Shown here one piece after another: positions 12,413 to 25,774 of a stretch of DNA of 64,000 nt. The notes under the pieces were generated by a model. It saw nothing but the letters and a program-made list of their open reading frames with translations, had not been told where the DNA came from and did no database searches. Each line of letters opens with the position of its first letter. The stretch's first letter is position 1. The stretch spans positions 372,001-436,000 of the forward strand of contig JARKIF010000001.1 in assembly GCA_029378245.1 (NCBI GenBank). Reading direction: 5' to 3'. A program made the position numbers and the translations under genes. The stretch is from Roridomyces roridus (Eukaryota; Basidiomycota; Agaricomycetes; Agaricales; Mycenaceae).

Positions 12413-12892
12413 TTCCGAGTCTCGCTGCTACGCCTCCGTCTGCGTTTACTACGCGGATCCGATGTAGTCCCAGGTCTGCATCCCAAGATACACGGCTCGG
12501 GGCAGATATTCAGTCCCTCGTTTCCTTTTTTATTTACAGGTCTCTAATCTCTTTTAGCCCCGAATTAGTTAGTGTTAGTTTACTGCATAGTACGTACCGG
12601 TTTTCTGTGGTCTCGTCTACGAGGTTCAGTCTAGTCTCTAATATATCTATATGTGTGCAACTTGTGGGAGCATGCAAGATCGAGTTTGAGCTGCACGATG
12701 GCCGGAATTTTGTACTTATCGCGCTGGGTTCGGAACATTTCCGCCGAATGGCAGTGCTGATGCGCCATCACGCGCCCACTGACGACGAAGGTCATTTAGA
12801 TAGAATGTAGGGCACACAGGTGCAAGTACATATACAAGAAAGAGGCTAGAGCTAGTAAAACGAGATCGTTGGGTGCTCCACATCGTAAACGC
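12413..12892. other. Convergent 3' flanks of C2H2 copy 2 and histone H3
   Basis: Contains one minisatellite-like unit just after copy 2 and otherwise unremarkable DNA. Both neighbouring genes end here, so it must hold two terminators; no clear polyadenylation signal was picked out. Confidence 0.5.
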
Positions 12893-13628
<736 letters not shown>

Positions 13629-14955
13629 ATCGACTCGGGGTGTGTCTGAGGTGCGTTTGTAGATGAGGGGAAAGCGAGAGAAAAGCAGTCGACAAGAGTG
13701 GCGTTTGACCCCCAAAAGGCCTGGAAGATGTGCACGTGCCCAGATGACGCTCGAGCCACCTCGAAATGGAGTCGATTTGACAACCGGAAGATTCAAAGCC
13801 CTTTGATTCCTTTATCTTCGTCTTTCCTTCGACCTTTTCACCCATTTCTCGGCGGGGGACGATGATTTGACTTATTCTCTTGAGACTGGGCGAGTCTCAG
13901 CCCTGCATGTGCGGCCAGTGTCAAGAAAATCGCAGCAAATGACTCGATCAGAGTGCACAGCCACCAAATGATTCCATTGTCCGACGTCTTCTCTCGCCAC
14001 ATCTCTGCTAATCTTCGCCGGTGGCTGCCATCCTCTGCTGCGTGGCCCGGTATCCTCTTGGATTCGGTATTCCAACGATTGTCTCAAATGCCTGGATATC
14101 TTGTCACCTCTGAATCAGGCTTCTTGAAACCAAGACGGTCGTATTACTCGAGGTCACTTCGAGAGTCCGTGGAGCTGCTCACTTGGTGTGGACACGCAGA
14201 TGAGAGACAGGGCCGATCGAATCCTCCATCGGCGACTCGGCGGAGAAGGCGCGAGATACGGTACACTGCACTCAACTTCCATTATCTGGGAAAATCTTGA
14301 GGGCCGTGATGAGACTTCGGAACTAGGTGACTACTTCCAGCTCCGCGAAACGCAGTCCGCCAGGCCAGACAGATGCTTCTTCGACTTGCCCGCAGCCCCA
14401 CTCGGTCCAACTTGAGAAAGCTTTCACGCACGCGCTCCAAGCCAAGTACATCTGCCCCGTCTCTCCCAAAATCCGCCGGGCCTGGCACCATGGCAACTGC
14501 CTTGTTTAGACACCCTTGCCTCCTCCAGTTGAATTGCTGTCGACCCTCCGGCCCGGGACCTGCGCTGCGCGAGAATCTTCCGAATACAAGTTATTACGGC
14601 TCAGAACTTTCCCTCTTCGACGTACTTTATGGGCTCCAATCCAGATCCCATGCTACATGCGGGAGCAAAGGACCACGAAAATGAATCAGCGTCATGCGGC
14701 GCTGACGCAGGCCACAGCAGACACAGCAGAAGTCAGATAGGCGAGAGCTTCGCGATCGGGTCACTCAATATTGACAATGACGTTGGAAGTTGGAACAGCT
14801 TTTATTTCGGGCTTTCGGAGCATTTAGGAACGCCACCCCACAGAATACACATAAAAAGGCGCGTTGCGGCTCCAGGTAAATATGGCTTGCCAATACCGAA
14901 CCTACGATGACATCAGAACTTCCCTGGACCTGCACGCCTCCTGTAACAGCTAGCA
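13629..14955. other. Upstream region shared by H3 and C2H2 copy 3
   Basis: Holds the H3 promoter on its left side. On the right are decayed traces of the segment found upstream of copies 1 and 2 (for example GACAGGGCCGA-AATCCTCC near 14210). The short frames lack motifs. Confidence 0.5.
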
Positions 14956-16471
14956 ATGAGGGCGAGACGTGAGTTCTCAAGATCTCATCTTCTTTGTTCT
15001 ACGTTGTAGTGACTGAGGGTATTTAGGTTTGGTTACTCGCTGATGCCGGTGGTTGAGGGGAAGAGCTTGCACTCTTTTGAGTCACGTACGCCAATGGCAT
15101 GTCGTCGTATCGTTTCGCTCACTAATTTCTGAACAGCCGGAACCCAGCTCGACTATCCTCACACATTGGCCTCCGATTTCCATACTCCCCCCTCTGTTTA
15201 TGATCCACGTACGTTTAACAAGCTGACATCGTCCTTTATTCGCTAAAACCCTCACAGCTGTGACTCTTTACGGTTCCGCGGAAGTTCGATCCGCCAATTC
15301 TCTCATCGCCAGCTCCGACGGGAGTCTCCACGTCAGTTCGCCTGATGAACACTCTCGTAGGCTTCAACAAGATGTTAGCCATTCCCTATCATAAAACCCA
15401 TTATTAGCGGAGTCTTTCGCCACAGATACCCAGTCCAACGCCGGATTTTCGCATCCCTTCCTCACTTCCACCGTCCCACCCGATTCATATCCGTATACCC
15501 ATGCCGACCTCCTGCCCCCGGAATTCCATCTCGGGGATGCACTCGCTAGCAACCAGACGCAGTGCATTGATTCAGAAGTTCATCACGGCGGCGGCACAGC
15601 CCAGTTGTCCTATCCAGTCCAACAGCTTTCTGTGATACACGGTTGCGGTTGGAGTTCATCCGCCCCCGTTGACGCCGCTGGAAGCGAAGAATACGTCGCT
15701 TTCAACCCGACCTCGCCGCAGTCTGCCTCGTTCTCGTTCGTTGATCATTCCGCCCAGGAGTCTTCAATTATCGAAGCCGGTCAATTCCCTACGGCATCGC
15801 CCTACGCCCCATCTGCGTTTGATCTTCGCCGCGTCGATCCCACTGCCAGCTCGGGGTTACCGCGGGGATCGCTGCGTGCCTGTCGCACGTGGCCGGAGAC
15901 TCGGACTGCGACGGATGAGACCTTGTACAGGGCTCTCCTGCGTACTCAGAGCATACAGGACTATCCTGTTGGAGCAGTGCCATTCGAACTGTTCCATAAC
16001 GCAGGAGTTTTCACCCCGGATACACCCACCTTGACCGAGTCTTCCTCCTCTTTCATGAGCCCGTCGCCCAATCCAGGCTCCTCGCATGATGAAGGTCCGG
16101 ACGTCGCTACCAATCCCCCGCGTGCGGTGGTGGGGTCCCTCGCGAATGTCAACGCCGCGAGTCTCCGCAGGAAAAGGGTGGCCAAATTCCGATGTGTGCA
16201 ATGTGGCCGCATGTTCACAGCCCGCCACAATTTAAACAGTGCGTGTATCAATTTTCTGTTTCATCTGTGTGCATGTCTGAACCGCCCAAATTTTTCACTG
16301 ACGACGAATCGGTCGTGTCCAGACCACGAGAACGCGCACAACGGGATTCGGCCTTATCCCTGCAAGAATGGGTGTGGTGGGAGGTTCACAACGGCGGGCA
16401 CGGCGACCCGCCATGCCAAGACTTGTAAGGCTTCCGTTCGTTTGATGAATGTGCCCGATTCTTCTGCCTAG
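14956..16471 (+). CDS. C2H2 zinc-finger protein, array copy 3
   Basis: Exons 14956-14968, 15137-15208, 15258-15356, 15408-16238, 16323-16471, all in phase 1, give 387 residues. Exon 1 supplies only MRAR before the shared PGTQ start of exon 2; longer upstream frames hit a stop, so the true start is uncertain. The rest matches copies 1 and 2: an LTESSSSFMSPSPNPGSS block, basic RRKRVAK, finger 1 CVQCGRMFTARHNLN (intron) HENAH, and finger 2 CKNGC ... RHAKTC. The last intron is a multiple of three without stops, so a retained-intron form would insert 28 residues between the two halves of finger 1 and destroy it. Probably a nuclear transcription factor. Confidence 0.72.
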
Positions 16472-18484
16472 TTCCCGCTGCTACGCTTCCGTCTGCGTTG
16501 ATACCTGGTTTGGATGTACTTACCACTCTGGCTCCAAGAATACACGGTCCAGGTCAGATATCCAGATATTTGCTACTGTGTCTTCGCTGAGTCGCTCGTT
16601 TCCGTTTTATCCACAGGTCTCAAATTATTACTGCTTAGCCCCGTCATATTGTTAGTTTACCGCATAGTAGTTACTGGTTCTCTGTGGTCTCGTCTACGAG
16701 GTTCAATCTAGTCTCTAATATTACTATTTATCTATTTGCTGTTGGTCGGTCAACAGATCCAACTTTGGTTCCTTTTCTCAAGACTATGGGTCCATGTTCA
16801 GCAGAGGTTGGATCATCATCATCTTGGAATGACCCCGAAGGAATCGCATATTGAAAGTTGCACTTGTGAATTGGGTGACAACTTGCTTGAAAATCGAGCA
16901 TACCTTCCGACCCACAGCGGCGAACAAGCGACTGTAGCGAATTGAAATAACTTCCTTGTTCTCCACGCTCAGCGTCGCCGCCGGCAAACCCAAGAAATAT
17001 AAGATCGCTCTCGCCGAAACGCGGCTGACTCGAGCGGGAATCGCGCATTGAACGTTGTGAATTGTGTGGCAACTTGCTTGAAAATGGGTGCATACCTGTC
17101 GCTCCACAGCGTGCTGAACAAGCGGCGTCGGCGGAATGCAATACTTCCTTGTGCTCCACGCTCAGCGGCAAGCGCAAGAAATATAAGATCGCGGCGCTCT
17201 GGTCGAGACGCGGAGCCGGTTGACTCGAGCGGGAACGGGACTCCGCATACGTACGTCGGTCAAGCAAAGCTGTTGAACTGTGGGAGATTGCCACCAGAGG
17301 GTTCAAACGGCAACTGTGGCGTGGCACAGGAACAATTGAATACACTACATACCCTCGTCGGCGGAGGGACACGCAGGATACGGTTTCAACCCTTCGTTGG
17401 GCCCCACCAGTGGGATCCCGGCCGATCAAGCCCAGCGTCTTGAAGATCAAGAGATGGAAGATGGGGACCTGAAAACTGCCGAGCTAGGCTTGCTGAGGTA
17501 TCTGAATGGAGGTATGTAAAGAATCGTACGCCGACATGCCCGCTCTCGAGGCGTCTACTTGCCCCACAAGATAGGCGCTTTGGAATCACATGTCTGTGCA
17601 ATTCCGAGGAGCCCAGAGTCGTCGTGTCCAATCGCATACGAGGCCGCGACAGACGTCGACCCTGAAGGCGCAGTCTTGTAGCACCGGTTTGTCGGGGCTT
17701 CTCCCGCCTCAATAAGTGCAAGAAAGTGTAGATTAACTTCTGAACAACTCCGTGGCGGATGGAAAGAAATGAGCTTAACAGACAGATGAATGGATGAAAC
17801 CTTCACTCGGATTGATGATTGACCAGAAAAGTGTCCGAAATGAAATCAGCGCGACGGGATAACAATTCGGGATTGACTGCACCCGTTCTTGGGCGGCCCA
17901 GACCACGGCAAAGCGTCAGCGGCGGTCTTGGTCGGTGTCTGCCAACCAATGAACTGTTGGTCCCAAAGATATGGTCAAGGTATCCAATAGCACCCGCCCA
18001 ACTTCGATGGCATCTAGCCAGTGGGAAAGAGTGGCGAACAGCGAGGCAGACGGCCGTGGCCGTGTGGAGGAAGTGGAGGACGAAAAGGAGGCCGGCGGCT
18101 GTTACACAGTGCGTGGGAACGAGGTACGTTAGCCGCGGCAAGTCCCCCCTTTTGGTATATTCCCTATCTCTCCCACTTCCTCTCCCCGTGCCGACACGGA
18201 GCTCAAAGCGTCGTGTCTTTTGGCTCGTAATGCATGCTATTCCGACTCCAAAATGTCGGACGGATACCTAGCACCGATCTATGTACGGTAGCTAACAGCC
18301 AGTCACCCGGCAGAAAAGGAAAAGCAAAATTGCCTCAACTAGCCTGACTTCTTTGCCCCGGTGGGAACCTGGGACAACACGCATTTGCCATGAGGCTCAT
18401 TGAAATGAAAAGGCGCGCAATCGCGGCTTCATATGAGCAGGACCATTGCTGAATTCACCACCCCCCCTACCAGCACACTTCTCC
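16472..18484. other. Gene-free stretch with a tandem duplication
   Basis: One minisatellite-like unit follows copy 3. A 197-bp tandem duplication lies at 16841-17226. The rest has short frames without motifs. The last part is the upstream region of C2H2 copy 4. Confidence 0.5.
16841..17226 (+). repeat. Tandem duplication with a period of about 197 bp
   Basis: Two adjacent units begin GAATCGC at 16841 and 17038. Shared landmarks are CAACTTGCTTGAAAAT, CATACCT, CCACAGCG, GAACAAGCG, ACTTCCTTG, CTCCACGCTCAGCG, CAAGAAATATAAGATCGC and GACTCGAGCGGGAA. Both units contain AAATATAAGATCGC, which could be TATA-like, but no gene starts nearby on either strand. Confidence 0.7.
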
Positions 18485-19726
18485 ATGTCCAGCGAAGACA
18501 TCGTTGTCGACATCGCGGTCATACCGGCTACACCCCCTAACAAACGACGCGTTGGGTCGGTCTATCTCCCTCCACTATTAGCAGCCATTCATCTCTGACG
18601 CGCTGCAGATACGACTGGACGCGAATGGCGTCGTCGGACGACGGCAGTCCTGATGACGGCGCGTCTTACTCTTCCCCGTATCCAGGTGCGCGACCTTGCT
18701 CATTCCCGCGTCGTCCTCCACTTACCTCTTTGCAAGCTGGCTCGCCGACGCACACCGGATGGCACGTTCCGTCACAGTTCCCCGCTTCAGATCCAAGCAC
18801 CAGTCCTGAATTAATGACTTCCCCCTTCCTGGATTCATTCCACAACATGGATCTTTCGCCGGCGGAATACCTCTATGCCCAGCACACCCACGTCCTCGAC
18901 GACTTGGCCCAGTTTTCACCAGTCCTGCTTCAGCTCCCGCTCCTTGACTCGCAGGCCATGGGCAGCCACGGCGTGACGTCATTATCAGCCGCCGCCTTCG
19001 ACGACGGCCCAGAATCAGATATCTTGGGTGCCACCAGGCCGCCTCAGCCGTCAGCTCTTTTCTCGTCCGCCGGTCTCTTGGGACGACAATCAGTTCCCTC
19101 AGTCATCGTTGCCGACGGCCAAGCCCTTGATCTCGGTCCAAGGCTGCTTCCCCCGCCTTGCAGTGCTCGCGTCGATCCTTCGGATATAGAACGAGAATCG
19201 TACACGTGGCCTGACATCTGGTCGTCGTTGGGAAGAAAGAGGCATCCTAGCTTTGAGGACCAGAGCCCTGGTGGCAGGCTCAGCTTCCCCGACAGCGGCC
19301 TCTCCACCCCGGACACGCACTCCCCAGTATCCCCCTCCACTTTCTCATTCCTCAGCGCGCCCAGCCCTTCTTCGAGCACCCATGAAGCACACACCGGTGG
19401 GCAGAGCCCACCGCGGCTGGTGGTGGGGTCGCATGCCAATGCCCACGCTGCTCGTCAACGCAGGAAGCGTCCCGCCAGATTCGAGTGTGGACGCTGCAAA
19501 GCCACTTTTACGGCGCGCCACAATCTCACTCGTGCGTTCCGCTCTTTATTTGCTTATTCTTTCTTGACAGTGACTGGCAGATCATGAGAACGCCCACGAC
19601 GGCATCCGCCCGTATGCTTGCCCTCGTTGTGAGGGCACGTTTACGACTCCAGGCACCGCGGCGAGGCACTCTAAGACTTGTAAGGCTTCCCTTCGTCCGC
19701 TGTATGCACGCGAATTTTCTGCCTAG
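18485..19726 (+). CDS. C2H2 zinc-finger protein, array copy 4
   Basis: Exons 18485-18555, 18609-19531 and 19581-19726 give 379 residues. Exon 1 joins in phase 2 through the GTCGGT donor, which alone keeps the frame. The N-terminus is acidic and Ser/Pro-rich; a GLSTPDTHSPVSPST block matches the STPDTP block of copies 1-3. The fingers follow LVVGSHANAHAARQRRKRPA: CGRCKATFTARHNLT (intron) HHENAH and CPRCEGTFTTPGTAARHSKTC. The last intron is at the same place and phase as in the other copies, but the two small 5' introns of copies 1-3 are absent or moved. It is more diverged than copies 1-3, so it is an older duplicate. Probably a nuclear transcription factor. Confidence 0.75.
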
Positions 19727-21432
19727 TTCTTGCCGCTGGATCCTTTCTTGGTGCGTGCTTTCTGATGCCGTCGTCAATCATGTATACTCACACACGAGTG
19801 ATTTTTAGGTTTCCGCTCTACTTTCCGGCTCCAATATGTACTCGACTCGCACCCGGTTTCTGCAGGTCAGGTCGCATTGTGTCTCAATTTCGCTCGTTTG
19901 CTGTTTGTACAGGTCTGCTAATCTAGTCTCAAGTCTCAAGTTATAGTTCCATAGTATGGGTTTCGGTCTCACGTACGAGGTTGTTCTAGTGTCTAATGTT
20001 ACCACCGTGTATTCAATCAAGCTTGCCTGCGCCGTTGGGCGTGTATCTGCTCGGTTCAAGGCTGCGCAGGATGAGTCATACAAAGCAAATTCCCAAAGTT
20101 AGACTGGGAAGGAACATCTAGAACGGGCGGCCAACAGTCCAAATCCGTTTAGTCTTGACGGCGTGAATGTAACGTCGTGTACGCCAAAAGAAAATGCGGA
20201 GATTTGAGCATTCGGTGAAAAAATAGAGACCGTTACGAGCTACGGCGTGTTGCACGGATGCCGGGGATGCAGAGTTTGTTTCGTGCGCGCGGCTAGGCGT
20301 GCTAGAAGAACGTCCAGGCGCTCGGCCGCGTTCGAGAAAGTCTGACGGGGAAGGCGCTGCGGCTTGAAGCTTGTCTGTCAACGGTGCATCGCTTCAATTT
20401 TGGATGCATACGCAGGTTGCAAAGATCTGGAACGGCAGGCACCGAGGAGAAGAGCGGGGATCATGACGAATGGGTTCGGCCGTAAGATCTTGAGGAAGCC
20501 CGGCTTAAAAGATAATTTGCCGCGTGAAAAGCCTCCGAAATGAAGTGTGTATGTATCGTTAAACTAAAGATGAGAGTTCGTGGCGTAGGATGGGAATTTG
20601 CGACCCAGATTGAGGTGCGTTCTAGAAAGAATGATTTCAGAGGCGGTTCAGCAGCCCGTTGACGCTGATCCACGAGGCAAAGGGCGAGTGGGACGAGGGC
20701 ATGGACGGGGAGGCGCCTGGGTGAAAACCTAATGCGAAACAAGCCGTGATTCTGAATCCGGGTGGGTTTTGCAAGCAAGGCAGTCCAGTGACTCATGGAG
20801 GCTGATACACGGGGCAAGGACGAGGGCGAGGGCGAGGGGTTCGAGGTCCTAGACGGGAAATAGATGGGTTCGCTGACTCGGTTGAGGGAACCCGACGCGC
20901 CGTGGGAAAAACCAACATCAAGTATGTGCCGCTGCGCCGGCACCTCAGCATCCATGGTCACCGGAGACGAGCTATGACGCGGAATTGTAAAATTTCCTGA
21001 AGACTAGTGTGGCGTACGGGTGGGAACGCTGGGTAGTACGGCAAGGCCGGATTGGCGGGAAGTAACCCTCAAGATTTCGTGATGATATGCATCCCCTTTC
21101 GGATATACCACTCTCTCTTTGGACGCATTGCTATGGCTCCGCCACATCCTCGAGGCTGCTAAACTTGGGCTTACTCTCGCGAGCTTTGATTCCGTGCGTA
21201 TTGAGGCTTTGGAATGAGACCAGGATCGCTGAAGGGGCAGAATTACTCGTAGATGGATGTGACCCGGCCCATCGAGCCGAACTGACGAAAAGTTGAGTTT
21301 TCCAAGCACTGGTTCAAGAAGAAATTCTACAACCTGTCAATCCAATTTGGAATCGCGTCGCCCGAGGGAACTACATGCTTGCACCTCGTGTTTGAAGGAT
21401 TCAAAAGGCCCCGCCGAGTCGGATTCGGTAAC
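19727..21432. other. Gene-free stretch
   Basis: 3' flank of copy 4 and 5' flank of copy 5. The longest open frame (minus strand, about 20461-20961) shows no known motif, no splice partner and no paralogue in the window, so I do not call it. Confidence 0.5.
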
Positions 21433-22903
21433 ATGACTGCCCAACCAACCTACCCTACGCTCGCGGAAGAGACGATCTCTGAGGTTCCTACCATTATCGC
21501 CACTCCCCCCAACAATAGCAATAGGGGTAACATGTACGGTCCCACGTCACTGCAGTGAATCGGCTGATTATTTTTTTCATACAGCAGCTATGGTGATGCA
21601 GCATACGTGCCCGAAAATCTCGAATTTGGGCAAAATTTCGTTTATCCTGCACACCCGGATTCTTCACGTGTGTGTTCTGTCGCTGGTCTTTGCATTGGAT
21701 TCATGGTCGTTTATAGTTCCAAATCTATTCACTCATGGATTGTTCCCCGACACGGGAACCCCGAACTTGGACGTAGACTTTTACACCCCGTCCCCGGGCT
21801 CGGAACATTCGCGTACATATGCTATATCATCTGTCCTCTCCGCACTCGCTGACATTCCTCTCGTCGCAGTAGGCCTCCTTCCCACTCCTACTTCCGACGG
21901 GGGTTATTACTCCCAATTGTATGCCGGTGCGCCGATTCTTTTCTGCTCCTACATTGGCTTCACTTTCTTTTATAGATACATATAGACAGGAGCAGCTCGC
22001 TGGACCCACCAACACAGATTCGTATCTGCGTAAACCAAACGACAGTGAAACTCTCTCGCCAGTTCTGCCTCAGCTCAATTTCTTGGGCTCGGATGGCAGC
22101 CTGTTTGAAGGCAGCTCGGGATCATCATTGTCTGCCCATGCTAGCAGCCCCGTTCGGCCCCGCGATCTACTCCCTTCGACGCCACCATTTACGTATTCTG
22201 GAGGGCCTTCACCGATGCATTCTCACACAACGGCGGAGTTTGAAGGCAGCTCGGGATCATTGTTATCCTTCGATGGCATCAGTCCCGTTCAGTCGCACGA
22301 CCGACTGCTCCCTCCAGCGCCCTCACATCCGTATTCCGGAGCACTTCTGCGCAGACGTTCGACACACTCTCACACGGCGCCTACGAGCCGGGAGTTATTG
22401 ACGGTGCCGCTGCCCAGGAGAGGGAGTTTCGGGAACCAACGCCCAGAAGGCGGTTTCTTCGCTGGGAATGGAAGCCCCCCATCCACTCCCGAGACCTACT
22501 CCCCGTCCTCCGCGTCAACCCACCTGTCGCCAGGCCCCTCCAGCTTCCAGATTCCGAGTCTTGACCCTGCACCCTCTCCACGACTCCAAATCGGCTCTGA
22601 CGCAAACAAAAATGCGTCGGACCTACGTCGGACAAAACCTGCGAATTACAAGTGCGACCGACCCGGATGTGGAAAAGATTTTACCGCCCTCCATAATTTG
22701 AAAAGTACGTTGAATAGTAGTACGGTGGCCTGACCACTGATCATATCGGTGTCATAGACCATATGAACGTGCACGATGACATTCGCCCTTTCAAGTGTGC
22801 CAAATGTGGCCTGTCATTTCACACTTCCAGTACCAACAAAAGGCACGAAAAAAAGTGCAGAAATGTGCGGAATCCTGATGCCGATGGTTTGTTTCAGTCG
22901 TGA
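21433..22903 (+). CDS. C2H2 zinc-finger protein, array copy 5
   Basis: Exons 21433-21533, 21585-21667, 21717-21918, 21986-22704, 22758-22903 give 416 residues. Phases are 2, 1, 2, 1 and all close correctly; the exon 4 start uses the second of two nearby AG sites because the first leads to a stop. The N-terminus holds SYGDAAYVPENLEF and an acidic LDVDFYTPSP block. Two short repeats (SLFEGSSGSSLSAHASSPV and EFEGSSGSLLSFDGISPV) suggest an internal duplication. Finger 1 is C-x4-C (CDRPGCGKDFTALHNLK, intron, NHMNVH). Finger 2 is CAKCGLSFHTSSTNKRHEKKC. The intron inside finger 1 is conserved. Probably a nuclear transcription factor. Confidence 0.72.
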
Positions 22904-24169
22904 TTCTTGGGTCGAAACACTTACTTACATTGCTCCAGACTCGTCTGCTGCTTGAACCCAGCTCACTCGCCTCAGGCTGGTATTTAATGGGGCGGTTTTA
23001 GTTATTCGATAAATTGTTGCATGCTTCCCGATTCGTACCGTACAGCTCCTCTAGAAGTTGAGACAAAATAATAAAGAGAACGAATACTTTTTCTACTCGT
23101 GGTCGCAGGTACAACCCCGACTCCCAATGAACCAAGTTACCGTTGAGTTACCGCCATCATGGCCGCCTAGATTGGCGCCGGCGGCGTGTCTCAATTTGGT
23201 AACGTCCGCTTGTCATCTGACTTGCTCTCGACAGTCAACCTGGAGCGGCGGTCGGCTTCTGGTACCTCCAGCGCTACAAAGTGCGCGTTTGACCGCCTCT
23301 CTTCGTTCCCAGCGTCTAAGGCTAGCGCTAGATGTCTGCCACCGCATGGACGGGTCCACTTTTGCAAAATTGTGCCTGATGACGTGAAGTAAAGATTCTG
23401 CCACAGGAGGCGCCAATGCTCTCTTCCATCTGCCACCACGACTGAACTCTCCTGCGGTCGTCTTCCTTACCCTGGTCCTTTGGAACGCTATCTGCGCAGA
23501 ATGGAGGCGTTCGGGCCGAGCTTGTTCGGGGGCTGGTTATCTTCTGATTGGAAGTCTGCGGCGCATTGAGGCGGCGGGAAATTGGAATGGGCAGTGCGAT
23601 CCAGTGCACACTGCACACGGCCCCTGCAGGCTGTGGTTTCTATGTGGATTTACGGACCCTTTTCAATCGGATTCTGGGGCCACTTCGCTTTCCCTGGATG
23701 TACTATCACGACGGGATACAACCCCCGTGCATCCAACGACACGCCCTGCCGTATCAGCCACGGGATTCTGCGTATGTTTCATCTGGTGCGTCGTGCGCCT
23801 CCGCTGCTGTTGAGATCTTTGCTTATTTTGTCACCAGAGACGGTGTAATCTCTCTCATTTTTTTGATGCAAAATGTATCCCCAATTTGCCGCTCTCGCCC
23901 CACTATCCTCACAACTCAATACCTCCCGGCAAACTGGGACTATCTGTACCGTTGCTCCGACTCCACACTCCTCATCAAACTCATACGTCTCCAGATAAGC
24001 GGCCTACGGCCGGAGGACTCGGCATCGGAGACCTCGACAGCACTTGGCAGAAACCGGCCTGGCCACAGCTCTCCTATATAGCTCTCACTCTGCCTCTATA
24101 CACCTCCTCTACCCCCCCACTCGACTGACTCCCTTTCGATCGTCCAGCTGACGCCCATATTCGCTCACC
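22904..24169. other. Gene-free stretch, promoter region of C2H2 copy 6
   Basis: 3' flank of copy 5, then DNA with a 177-codon open frame at 23548-24081 that has no motif and no paralogue. It ends with the TATA box and leader of copy 6. Confidence 0.5.
24075..24080 (+). promoter_or_regulatory. TATA box of C2H2 copy 6
   Basis: TATATA about 90 nt before the start codon, followed by a pyrimidine-rich stretch. This spacing is normal for a fungal promoter with a leader of about 60 nt. Confidence 0.5.
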
Positions 24170-25774
24170 ATGCAAAACCAGCAGTATTACATGTCTGCCA
24201 CACCTGCGCACCACACATCGGGTTCGGGTATTGCTCCAAGCACCGCCGAGGAGGATGGCGACTTCACGTTCAACATCGAGAACTCCCCTTCCCCACCGTT
24301 GGTAGCCCTTGTCTCTCGAAGGCGTGGTTACTGACCCTGTTAAAGGCATCGAGAGAACGAAGATATATACTGGGATGGCGCTGCTTCGGTCACCGCCATC
24401 CGGTCGCAAAGCTTCGGGCAGCAGACGAGCTCTTTCGATCAGGCTCATTTGCGTCCCCGGGCTCAATCAGACAATACGGCCTTCCCAGGAATGACTCACT
24501 TGCCCCACATGCATCCGTTTGATCCCTCCGAGTCCGCCCTCGAGGACGACGACTGCGACTCACCCCTTCCTCCCACTCGTCCTCCTTACGGTCAGCTGCA
24601 CCTCCAGGAGCCCATGCCTTCTCCCGTGCCGTTCAGCCCCCAGTTTCTTTCGCCCCATTGGACACGCAATCTCCGTGTGGACACGACACCCGAGCTCCTT
24701 GAGTCCGGGTGGCAGCCCAGCCAATACTTCCCGGCGTCGCCTCCAAGCCCTTCCCCTCACTCCCCCGCCTCTTTAGTGGGATCGGAGACGTCATCGACCG
24801 CCCCAGTATCCCCTGGCACGCCCAGCTACCTGCAGCTGCCGAACCCTATGATCGTCTCCCCCAGCCGCCAGAGATCCACTTACAGAGGAGGGTCGCAGAG
24901 CCCATACCGCTACCGTAGTCCTCACCCCAGTCCCTACGATCTTAGCGATGGTCTGGAGACCTACCGTGGACGGTCGAAGACGCGGGCCGAACGATGTGGG
25001 ATGCAGAGACGCTTCCCGTCCATCGACCCGTCGGTGAATGGCATCGACAGGAACTTGGCGGCTCTGTCTATCGAGGAAACGCCGCAGCCGGAGGTGCCGT
25101 ACCCCAGTTACATTCACGACGAATCGTACATGGGCCGGCTCATTCCTCAGGGTTTTGCGTCGCTGGGTGGTCAGGCGGGCTATGAGGGCCCCTCTGTCAC
25201 CCCGCAGGGTCCTCAGGCGTATATGGGAGAAGCTTGGGTGTACACATCGAGCAACGTGTCAACTCAGGCGCCCGGCTCCTCGTCCTTGTCGCCGATAACC
25301 CGCCCGGCAGCTCCTGCGCAGTTGGACGCCGACGAAGTCTATTATAATGGCGGCGCTGAACACGCACCCTCCTTTACCGTCATCAGTGGCGGCATTCGTA
25401 AAGCACGACCCCGTCGCAAGGAGCGCAGCCCCTACCCGCCGCAGCATCGCAAGGCTGATGGGCAAGGACAGGACGTTGACGCCTCGAGTCTGTGGGACGG
25501 TCAGATGTCCCTGGAGGGCCCGATGACCTCGCAGCCGATTCGTTCTCAAGTCGGGACGGACGCAACAGTCCGTGCGTCCACTGCCCGGCGCAAGGATCCC
25601 TCCAAGATCGGGGACTTCATCTGCGGGGTGTGCGGGCACGATTTCACGGCCAAGCACAATCTGAATAACCATATGAACTCGCACCTGGATATCAAGAAAT
25701 TTGAGTGCGGCTGTGGTGAGCGGTTTGGGACTGCGCATGTCTTGAAGCGCCACAGGTCGAAATGCTCCTCGTAG
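24170..25774 (+). CDS. C2H2 zinc-finger protein, array copy 6
   Basis: Exons 24170-24297 and 24346-25774 are joined in phase 2 (GTTGGT donor, TTAAAG acceptor), giving 518 residues. A long Ser/Pro/Gln-rich N-terminal region is followed by SQVGTDATVRASTARRKDP and then two fingers close to the C-terminus: CGVCGHDFTAKHNLNNHMNSH (C-x2-C-x12-H-x3-H) and CGCGERFGTAHVLKRHRSKC, in which finger 2 has C-x-C spacing. The intron that splits finger 1 in the other copies is missing here, so it was lost in this copy or arose in the ancestor of the others. Probably a nuclear transcription factor. This member and copy 7 are the most diverged and may be the oldest. Confidence 0.82.

Noticed and set aside
20461..20961. 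166-codon open frame on the minus strand
   Set aside because: Composition and lack of any motif or splice partner give no support.
21590..21985. 131-codon frame with hydrophobic stretches that looked like a membrane protein
   Set aside because: The hydrophobic parts are introns read through; splicing by the paralogue pattern gives C2H2 copy 5.
23548..24081. 177-codon open frame upstream of C2H2 copy 6
   Set aside because: No motif, no paralogue, no clear start context; it overlaps the likely promoter of copy 6.
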